Below are positions 1 to 5,717 of a stretch of 9,252 bases of DNA, one piece after another. The position numbers and the translations under genes were made by a program. Every line of letters starts with the position of its first letter. Positions within the stretch are counted from its first letter, which is position 1. Location of the stretch: positions 1 to 9,252 of the forward strand of contig CAIWNO010000249.1 of NCBI GenBank assembly GCA_903914045.1, read 5' to 3'. The notes under the pieces were generated by a model that was not told the origin of the DNA, did not search any database, and worked only from the letters and a program-made list of their open reading frames with translations. This stretch comes from an uncultured bacterium (GTDB lineage: Bacteria; Planctomycetota; Phycisphaerae; Phycisphaerales; SM1A02).

Positions 1-66
1 CGCGTCGGACCACAATTGCTGCATTTCAGTGGAGGCAAATCGCGTGGAGAGCGCGCTCTGCCACAT
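1..66 (-). CDS. purB: Adenylosuccinate lyase, N-terminal fragment (cut by window edge)
   Basis: Only the first 22 codons are inside the window, read leftward from an ATG at 66-64. The visible peptide contains the signature SxRFASxEMxxLWSDA (residues 4-22: S-T-R-F-A-S-T-E-M then L-W-S-D-A). This matches the usual opening of PurB, where an S-x-R-Y/F-A-S-x-E-M stretch precedes the first helix. PurB cleaves SAICAR and adenylosuccinate to release fumarate in purine synthesis, in the cytoplasm. It lies 32 bp after the plsY stop on the same strand and is probably co-transcribed with it. No Shine-Dalgarno is visible before the ATG. The assignment rests on a short motif only; another fumarase/aspartase-superfamily lyase is the main alternative, and the next 100 codons to the left would settle it. 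Confidence 0.68.
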   Translation of the reverse strand, partial: MWQSALSTRFASTEMQQLWSDA

Positions 67-98
67 ATCGTTTGAATGAGATTGTGTGGTGTTGGAAC

Positions 99-863
99 TC
101 ACAATGTGATCGTATCGGAGGGCTTTGGCTTGTGACCAACGCGCGATTCCGTGCCTAAAAGCAGGCGTTTTATGTTGGCGCGGTGCGTGATGAACACCAG
201 CATGGCGATAAGCGCGCAGGCGATGACCGCGGGCAGCGGCGTGCCTGTTGTGGTTTCAAGCGGAGTGGTTGGTGCTGGCGCGGCCACAATTTGCGCGGGC
301 ATGTTCCATGGAAGAAGCAACGCGGCGCTGAAGGGCAGTGTGAGCGCGGCGATCAAACTTGAAAGGCTGACAATGCGCGAAAGTTTCATACACGCAATCC
401 ACACGGCTAGCGCGATGAGCATTGGAAATGTCAGCACGGGCCACATGGCCACAAGCGCGCCGAAGCCGGTGGCCACACCTTTGCCGCCTTTGAACTTGAG
501 CCACGGTGAAAAAATATGTCCGGCGATCGCGGCGATGGCAATGACAATCCACACGGTCAACGCGGTTGATGAAATCATGTTGACTGGCTGGCCAAGCACG
601 CCATTGACTTGTCCAATGATCAACACGGGCAGCGCGCCTTTGAGCGCGTCAAGCGCGAAACATATGAAGCCCCACTTGCGACCAAGCGCGCGCCCAACAT
701 TGGTGGCGCCCACATTGCCGCTGCCCACCGCGCGCAAGTTGACGCCCTTTGATTTGGCGATCAACACGCCAAAGGGAATGCTGCCGCACACGAAAGCGGC
801 GACGACCTGAATGATGACTTGCAAATTAATTTGCGTATTTATTTGCATGGCGAAGAATTCCAT
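99..863 (-). CDS. plsY: Glycerol-3-phosphate acyltransferase PlsY (acyl-phosphate dependent)
   Basis: Integral inner-membrane enzyme that moves an acyl group from acyl-phosphate to glycerol-3-phosphate, giving lysophosphatidic acid, the first step of phospholipid synthesis (partner PlsX makes the acyl donor). With the start at 863 the protein is 254 aa. All three family motifs are present: GSIPFG (27-32) leading to GSGNVGATN (47-55); FKGGKGVATGFG (124-135); and THRANIKRLLLG (226-237) near the C-terminus. Several strongly hydrophobic segments fit a polytopic fold. A Pro/Thr/Ala-rich stretch (about 187-210) sits between the last two membrane segments, probably outside the cytoplasm, and looks longer than usual. 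Start choice: the frame is open upstream to an ATG at 956, but that adds a non-hydrophobic leader unlike the family. ATG 863 has a TACTCT hexamer 7 bp upstream; ATG 848 is an equally plausible start by length. It lies 114 bp after waaF and 32 bp before purB. Confidence 0.93.
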   Translation of the reverse strand: MEFFAMQINTQINLQVIIQVVAAFVCGSIPFGVLIAKSKGVNLRAVGSGNVGATNVGRALGRKWGFICFALDALKGALPVLIIGQVNGVLGQPVNMISSTALTVWIVIAIAAIAGHIFSPWLKFKGGKGVATGFGALVAMWPVLTFPMLIALAVWIACMKLSRIVSLSSLIAALTLPFSAALLLPWNMPAQIVAAPAPTTPLETTTGTPLPAVIACALIAMLVFITHRANIKRLLLGTESRVGHKPKPSDTITL

Positions 864-870
864 CTCTGAA

Positions 871-876
871 AGAGTA
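871..876 (-). promoter_or_regulatory. Candidate -10 element for plsY (TACTCT)
   Basis: On the minus strand TACTCT lies exactly 7 bp before the ATG at 863, in the 114-bp gap between waaF and plsY. No convincing -35 box is seen at 16-18 bp spacing, and no Shine-Dalgarno precedes either candidate plsY start. The layout is the same as that before lysS and the YhaM homologue and would give a leaderless or nearly leaderless transcript. The rest of the gap (877-977) shows no gene and no clear terminator. Confidence 0.3.
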
Positions 877-977
877 GTGTTTTGTGCTGCGATTGTGTGT
901 GAATGCGTGTGATGAGCGGCGGCGCAATATCGTGCGTTGCGCCATGTCTTGGCCACGTTCGCGCTAGTCGCGGCGAT

Positions 978-2033
978 TTAACGAAGTTTGGCGTTGAGCA
1001 ATTGCGTCGCGGCGTGCGTGACATCGCCAACAGAAATACGGTCCATGCGCGCGATTTGCGCCACATGATTGGCGATGACTTCCTTGGGAAGAAATGGATC
1101 CGCGATCAGCAACCACTCGCGCGCAGTCGCGGAGTTGTTGGCGCTTGGCGTCTCGTGCAACGTTGTGAAGCGATGATCTGTTGGACCGAATAGCGAAACG
1201 CACGGCGTGTTCAAACCCGCCGCGATATGGCGCGGACCCGTGTCGTTGCTGATGAGCAAGTCCGCCTGCGCAATGGCGCCCTTGAGTCCGGCAAGCGTGA
1301 CGTCGCGATCAATCAGCGAAATGGCGGCGCCGTTGCTTGCGGACACGATGGTGTCAACGATGTCGCGTTCATCAGCGGAACCAGTGACCGCGACGCCGGC
1401 GCCGCATGTGTCGCGCAACGCAATGGCCAGCGCGGCGAAGTTGGCGGCGGACCAACGCTTATCCAATCTGTTGGCGCCTGGATTTAAAATCACGCGCGGC
1501 ATGGGCAATCCATCAAGCAGGCGAAAGCCAATCGCCAGTTCCTCCACGCTGCAATGCAATTGCACGGAGCGATCGCGGATGGACGCGCCCAGCGCCAACT
1601 CCGTTAAATCGCAATAGTTGTCCACGCTGCTGTAGGGCGTTGTCATGAATGGCGGCGTTGCGGGATGTGACAGAAACCAGCCGCGATTTTGACGATTCCA
1701 ACCAATGCGCGTGCGCGCGCCGCTAGCAAACGCGATCACCGCGCTGCGCATGCTGTTTGGAAAAAGCAACATGGCGTCGGCGTTGATGGCGCGGATTGGT
1801 TTGAGATTGCTCAGCGGTCCAAGCCAGCCGCGCATGCGATGTTCGACGCACTCATCAAAGAATGGCAAGCCGCAAAGTATGGTGCGCAAGCCAGCGCGGC
1901 CCAGCAGCGTGATGTGCGTATTGGGCAAATGTTCCCGCAGCGCGCGCAGTGCCGGCGTGGCCATGACCGTGTCGCCAATCCATGACGGAAGAATCACGCA
2001 GAGCCGCTTGCAGTTGTGCAGGGGAGATTTCAT
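978..2033 (-). CDS. waaF: ADP-heptose:LPS heptosyltransferase II (glycosyltransferase family 9)
   Basis: Adds an L-glycero-D-manno-heptose from ADP-heptose to the LPS inner core at the cytoplasmic face of the inner membrane. The 351-aa protein has the usual family length and two Rossmann-like halves. The N-terminal half opens with LPSWIGDTVMATPALRAL (15-32), the WaaF form of the acceptor-side motif, and has FPNSMRSA (91-98), also typical of WaaF. The C-terminal half has LNPGANRLDKRW (183-194) and SNDTGPRHIAAG (262-273), in which D264-T265-G266 is the ADP-heptose-binding triad, followed by LFGPTD (281-286). These favour heptosyltransferase II over heptosyltransferase I (WaaC), though acceptor specificity cannot be read from sequence. 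Its ATG follows the gmhB stop directly (TAA-ATG, no gap) and no strong Shine-Dalgarno is seen, so translation is probably coupled to gmhB, whose product lies upstream in ADP-heptose synthesis. Confidence 0.9.
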   Translation of the reverse strand: MKSPLHNCKRLCVILPSWIGDTVMATPALRALREHLPNTHITLLGRAGLRTILCGLPFFDECVEHRMRGWLGPLSNLKPIRAINADAMLLFPNSMRSAVIAFASGARTRIGWNRQNRGWFLSHPATPPFMTTPYSSVDNYCDLTELALGASIRDRSVQLHCSVEELAIGFRLLDGLPMPRVILNPGANRLDKRWSAANFAALAIALRDTCGAGVAVTGSADERDIVDTIVSASNGAAISLIDRDVTLAGLKGAIAQADLLISNDTGPRHIAAGLNTPCVSLFGPTDHRFTTLHETPSANNSATAREWLLIADPFLPKEVIANHVAQIARMDRISVGDVTHAATQLLNAKLR

Positions 2034-2891
2034 TTAGAAAGAACCCCACGGACTTTCAGGCGCGCGATGCGAACGCCACCAACGATCGGTGTCGCGGCGA
2101 AGCTCTGTGGCAAATCCCAGCGCGATGACTTCGCCGCCCGCCACCGTGGCGGTCACGCTGCTTGCATGGAAGTCCAGTTGCAAAAGTTGAATACCAGTTC
2201 GTTGCGCCAGCGCGTGCGCCATGGATTTGATGGTTTCTTTGAACACGGCGTCGGATAAAATATCAGATCGGCGCGCATGCAGCGCGACGGATCCGATTGC
2301 GGCGGCATCAATGATTGGCGCGGTGATGCGACGCGCGGCGTGCAGCAAATCCTTCGCCACAAAGTCGCCAACGCTTGCGGCGGCCTGTTCGCGATCGCTT
2401 GAAAGAAGAATGGTGCGGCATTGAGCGGCCGCGCCCGCCACCACATCGCGCTCTTGATCGCCCACCATCCAGCTTTTTTCTAGATCTATGGCGTGGGCCA
2501 ACGCCGCGGCAAACAGCATTCCAGGCGCGGGTTTGCGCCACTCATGTTCGCGGCGATAATTTTCCACCGTTGCTTGCGGATGAAACGGACAGTAATAATA
2601 TTCGCTGATGACCTTTGGCGCGCCCACTTGTTCGCACAGCATCTGCTCCAGCCGCGCGTGCGTTTGCACAACCGCGTCCTCGCTGTATTTGCCGCGCGCC
2701 ACTCCGCCTTGATTGGTGACCACGAACAAAAGTAAATCATGCTTCAATAAAAGTTGTAGCGCCTGCGCCACGCCCGGAAGAATTTGAATTTGCTTTGGAT
2801 CACCCAAGTCGCCATCGTTGTCGATCAGCGTTCCATCGCGGTCAAGAAAGACCGCCGGCCGCAACGCGGGTTGGCGATCAGCGGCGCTCAC
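2034..2891 (-). CDS. gmhB: D,D-heptose 1,7-bisphosphate phosphatase (HAD family) with extra C-terminal domain
   Basis: Removes the 7-phosphate of D-glycero-D-manno-heptose 1,7-bisphosphate in ADP-heptose synthesis (cytoplasm). From a GTG at 2891 the protein is 285 aa. HAD motifs are complete: FLDRDGTLIDN (15-25; nucleophile D17, acid/base D19), VVTNQGG (57-63; T59), RKPAPGM (119-125; K120) and VGDQERD (143-149; D145, D149). The YYYCPFHP segment (98-105) aligns with the zinc loop of GmhB, but of the four usual ligands (C-x-H ... C-x-C) only C101 is kept in place. The phosphatase should end near residue 185; residues about 195-285 are an additional domain I do not recognise (see findings). Start choice: the GTG forms a GTGA overlap with the pfkA stop and leaves 14 residues before the catalytic strand; an in-frame ATG at 2951 would force a 64-bp overlap with pfkA. 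Histidinol-phosphate phosphatase is the main alternative function; the adjoining waaF favours heptose. Confidence 0.85.
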   Translation of the reverse strand: MSAADRQPALRPAVFLDRDGTLIDNDGDLGDPKQIQILPGVAQALQLLLKHDLLLFVVTNQGGVARGKYSEDAVVQTHARLEQMLCEQVGAPKVISEYYYCPFHPQATVENYRREHEWRKPAPGMLFAAALAHAIDLEKSWMVGDQERDVVAGAAAQCRTILLSSDREQAAASVGDFVAKDLLHAARRITAPIIDAAAIGSVALHARRSDILSDAVFKETIKSMAHALAQRTGIQLLQLDFHASSVTATVAGGEVIALGFATELRRDTDRWWRSHRAPESPWGSF

Positions 2892-4042
2892 ACCACAACC
2901 GCCGGTTTTGATTTGGAGAAATGCAAATGCGGAACGGTGTCGCCAAAGCAAGTTCCCATGGCGCGCCCGGCCGCGATCAATCCATGATCCAATGGAACCA
3001 GTCGTTGCTTGCCCGCGGCGTGCAACAAGTCGACATCGGAGAAAATATTATTTTCACGCACCACCATGCGATTGTGGCCGCCAGCCATGAGCGTAAGAAT
3101 GGCGTGATAGCCAAAGTGCGTGGCCAGAATTCGATCAGCCGCGATGGGCGGACCGCCACGTTGGATGTGGCCAAGCACGGTGGTGCGGGTTTCAACATTG
3201 CAGGTTTTCTCAATGTTTTTAGCCACAAACGCGCCAATGCCGCCAAGACGAATAGGGTCTGGACTTGTGGGATCAATGCGCGCCACCATTTGTTCGCCTG
3301 ATTTTTGCTTGGCGCCCTCGGCCACCACCACAATCGCAAAGCCCGGACCTTTACTCATGCGTTCATTCACAAAAGCGCAAATCGGATCAAAGTCAAATGG
3401 AATTTCTGGAAGCAGAATCACGTCGCTACCACTGGCCACGCCGGCGGTGAGCGCAATCCAACCCGCGTTGCGTCCCATGAGTTCACACACCATCACGCGG
3501 TGGTGGCTGTCGGCGGTGGAGTGCAAGCGATCAAGCGCGTCGGTGGCGGTTGCGACCGCGGTAAGAAAACCAAAACTAATTTCGGTTCCAACAATATCGT
3601 TGTCGATTGTTTTTGGAACGCCAATAATGTTCAAGCCCTTGTGCACAAGATGGCTGGCCGCGCTCATGGTTCCGTCGCCACCAATCACAATGATCGCGTC
3701 AAGGCGATGGCGCCGCGCGGTCTCGATGCAGCGCTGGGTCATGTCGCGAAAAATCGGCGCGCCATGTTCGTCATTGCCAACGTGGTACCTGCTTGGGTTG
3801 CAACGATTGTTGCTGCCCAAAATAGTTCCGCCGCGCACCAGAATTCCAGCGACATCGCGCGAAGTCAGCGGGCGAACGCGGTCGTCGATTAAGCCTTGAA
3901 AGCCATCTTCAATGCCAACCACTTCAATGCCACATTGCAAAATGGCGGTCTTGGTCACGGCGCGAATCACGGCGTTCAGGCCGGGGCAATCGCCGCCGCC
4001 GGTGAGAACGCCAATGCGACGAATATGTTCTGGAGGTGTCAT
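2888..4042 (-). CDS. pfkA: 6-phosphofructokinase, group III (ATP or PPi dependent not decided)
   Basis: Phosphorylates fructose-6-phosphate to the 1,6-bisphosphate in glycolysis, or runs reversibly if PPi-linked. From ATG 4042 the protein is 384 aa. Motifs: GVLTGGGDCPGLNAVIRA (11-28), GGDGT (121-125), VPKTIDNDI (142-150; catalytic base D147), ELMGRNAGW (187-195), LPEIPFD (211-217) and GHIQRGG (291-297). Gly124 corresponds to E. coli Gly104 (an ATP-type residue), whereas Lys144 corresponds to Gly124 (a PPi-type residue). This pairing defines the mixed group III, whose members use either phosphoryl donor. Start choice: an in-frame ATG at 4093 would add 17 residues with no family counterpart and leave only 28 bp before the divergent lysS. 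It leads the minus-strand run; its TGA overlaps the GTG of gmhB. An enzyme acting on sedoheptulose-7-phosphate is conceivable given the heptose neighbours. Confidence 0.92.
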   Translation of the reverse strand: MTPPEHIRRIGVLTGGGDCPGLNAVIRAVTKTAILQCGIEVVGIEDGFQGLIDDRVRPLTSRDVAGILVRGGTILGSNNRCNPSRYHVGNDEHGAPIFRDMTQRCIETARRHRLDAIIVIGGDGTMSAASHLVHKGLNIIGVPKTIDNDIVGTEISFGFLTAVATATDALDRLHSTADSHHRVMVCELMGRNAGWIALTAGVASGSDVILLPEIPFDFDPICAFVNERMSKGPGFAIVVVAEGAKQKSGEQMVARIDPTSPDPIRLGGIGAFVAKNIEKTCNVETRTTVLGHIQRGGPPIAADRILATHFGYHAILTLMAGGHNRMVVRENNIFSDVDLLHAAGKQRLVPLDHGLIAAGRAMGTCFGDTVPHLHFSKSKPAVVV

Positions 4043-4121
4043 GGAAAGCGTCAGATCGTAACCATCTTTTGCAAGCGCGCCACGCGCCGCCATCTTTCAC
4101 ATCAGCGGTACCATTCTTTCA
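4043..4121. promoter_or_regulatory. Divergent promoter region between pfkA and lysS
   Basis: This gap of only 79 bp must hold, or overlap, the promoters for both runs of genes unless these lie within coding sequence. A TACCAT hexamer faces lysS (4109-4114). A TACGAT hexamer faces pfkA (4060-4055), 12 bp from its ATG. Neither has a recognisable -35 box, and no Shine-Dalgarno is seen before lysS. No operator-like long inverted repeat was found. Confidence 0.5.
4109..4114 (+). promoter_or_regulatory. Candidate -10 element for lysS (TACCAT)
   Basis: TACCAT matches the bacterial -10 consensus at the four most informative places (TA at the start, AT at the end). It lies 7 bp before the lysS ATG at 4122, so transcription would begin at about 4121-4122 and give a leaderless message. 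This agrees with the absence of a Shine-Dalgarno. No -35 box is evident. Confidence 0.35.
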
Positions 4122-5717
4122 ATGACACAGGAAAAAAATCCAGCCAATCACGGCGACTCAGGCGGCGTTGAGGAAGTTCATCCATCGGTGCTTGAAGCGG
4201 CGCGGCGCGCCAAGTTGGATCGCTACCGAAATGAGATGGGAGTGGACCCGTTTGGCGCACGCGTGATGGATTTGGTGCCACTTGCCCAAGCGCGCGCCGC
4301 ATTCAACGCCGACGCGCAAGCGCAACATGAACTTGACAGCGCCAAGGCCAAGGCCGACCCCGCGTTTCAAATTGTTGACACGCGCCCGCGCATGAAAGTG
4401 GCTGGACGCGTGGTGCAGTACCGCGATCTTGGAAAAATTATTTTCTTTTGGCTGCGTGATCACACCGGCGACTTGCAAATTTCCATGAGCAAGGCCGCCG
4501 CCGACGCGAAGTCATTTGAAATTGCCAAGGCGCTTGATTACGGCGACATTGTGTGCGCGCAAGGACCCATTGGCCGCACGCAAAAAGGCGAGATTTGCAT
4601 TTGGGCGCACCATGTTTCGCTGCAATGCAAAAGTTTGGCGCCGCCGCCAGGCAAGTGGCATGGCTTGGAAGACGCGGAAATTCGTTATCGAAAGCGCTAT
4701 TTGGACATGTGGGCCACGCCTCGCACCATGCAAGTTTTTCAAATGCGCAGCCGCATTGTCTCCATGGTGCGCAACTTCATGCAGCGCGGCGGATATTTGG
4801 AAGTTGAGACTCCCATGATGCAACCGTTGGCGGGTGGCGCGGCGGCGCGTCCATTTGTGACCACGCACAACGCGCTGAGCATGAATTTATTTTTACGCGT
4901 GGCGCCCGAGTTGTATCTCAAGCGTTTGATCACCGGCGGCATGCCGCGCGTGTTTGAAATCAATCGCAACTTTCGCAATGAAGGCGTTGATCGCAGCCAC
5001 AATCCGGAGTTCACCGCCATGGAGGCGTACGAGGCGTTTGGTGATTACACAAGCATTATGGACATGACGGAATCCTTGGTGCATGAATGCGCCGTTGAAG
5101 TGGCCAAGGAGCACGCCGATGTTCCCGCGGGTCCCGTGCTTGCGTTTGGTGAATTGAAAGTGAATTACGCCAAGCCATTTCGCCGCGTCACCTTCGCGCA
5201 GTTGTTCAAGCAAGGCTCTGGTCTTGACATCTTTGATGAGAAATCTGTTTTGCAAGAGGCCCAGACGCGCCACATTCCGCACGCCGCCACGATTGATCAC
5301 TGGCTGCGCGTGGAGAAATTGTTTGAACTTCTGGCGGAGCCACAGATTGATCCATGCACGCCCACATTTGTCATCGATTGGCCAAGCGCCGTCAGTCCAC
5401 TGACGCGTCCGCGCGCTGATGATCCGCGCTTGTGCGAGCGCGGCGATTTGTTCATTGGCGGCATGGAACTTGGTCCACACTACAGCGAATTGAACGATCC
5501 CGATGTGCAGCGCGCCAAATTCACCGAGCAACTCAAGGGCGTCAACGATGAAGAAACAACCTTCCGCACGCTTGATGAAGATTTTCTTGAGTCACTGAAA
5601 GTGGGCATGCCACCAACCGGCGGCATGGGTCTAGGCATTGACCGCTTGGTCATGTTGCTGACCAACAGTGAAAGTATTCGCGACGTAATTCTCTTTCCAT
5701 TGATGAAGTCCGAGTGA
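4122..5717 (+). CDS. lysS: Lysyl-tRNA synthetase, class II
   Basis: Charges tRNA-Lys with lysine using ATP, in the cytoplasm. The 531-aa protein is slightly longer than the E. coli enzyme (505 aa), mostly through the N-terminus. An OB-fold anticodon-binding domain spans about 90-175 (opening MKVAGRVVQYRDLG, 91-104). The catalytic core shows motif 1 (GGYLEVETPMMQPLAGGAAA, 223-242), motif 2 (FRNEGVDRSHNPEFTAMEAY, 284-303, with R285, E287, E301 and Y303) and motif 3 (GMGLGIDRLVMLL, 501-513). The lysine-pocket segment reads GGMELGPHYSELNDP (446-460). It keeps the Tyr/Phe and Glu positions, but Pro stands where the E. coli enzyme has Asn424. The ATG at 4122 is the first in frame and gives a normal domain layout. 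It heads the plus-strand run, and its TGA overlaps the ATG of the next gene by one base (TGATG). Confidence 0.96.
   Translation: MTQEKNPANHGDSGGVEEVHPSVLEAARRAKLDRYRNEMGVDPFGARVMDLVPLAQARAAFNADAQAQHELDSAKAKADPAFQIVDTRPRMKVAGRVVQYRDLGKIIFFWLRDHTGDLQISMSKAAADAKSFEIAKALDYGDIVCAQGPIGRTQKGEICIWAHHVSLQCKSLAPPPGKWHGLEDAEIRYRKRYLDMWATPRTMQVFQMRSRIVSMVRNFMQRGGYLEVETPMMQPLAGGAAARPFVTTHNALSMNLFLRVAPELYLKRLITGGMPRVFEINRNFRNEGVDRSHNPEFTAMEAYEAFGDYTSIMDMTESLVHECAVEVAKEHADVPAGPVLAFGELKVNYAKPFRRVTFAQLFKQGSGLDIFDEKSVLQEAQTRHIPHAATIDHWLRVEKLFELLAEPQIDPCTPTFVIDWPSAVSPLTRPRADDPRLCERGDLFIGGMELGPHYSELNDPDVQRAKFTEQLKGVNDEETTFRTLDEDFLESLKVGMPPTGGMGLGIDRLVMLLTNSESIRDVILFPLMKSE

Noticed and set aside
151..810. Long plus-strand open frame (219 codons) opposite plsY
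   Set aside because: It is antisense to a gene with all PlsY motifs, and its translation is low-complexity Ala/Ser/Met/Pro with no domain. GCG/CGC-rich codons often leave the opposite strand free of stops.
3120..3899. Plus-strand open frame (259 codons) opposite pfkA
   Set aside because: Antisense shadow of pfkA; no recognisable motif, basic and Ser/Arg-rich composition typical of a non-coding frame.
4043..4093. Upstream pfkA start at ATG 4093 (17 extra residues)
   Set aside because: The extra residues precede the normal family N-terminus, have no counterpart in known enzymes, and would shrink the divergent gap to 28 bp. Not excluded.
4107..4112. GGTACC palindrome in the divergent gap as an operator
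   Set aside because: A 6-bp palindrome with no second copy nearby and no longer inverted repeat; expected by chance.
4893..5531. Minus-strand open frame (212 codons) opposite lysS
   Set aside because: Lies wholly within lysS motif-bearing sequence, with no domain and no start context of its own.
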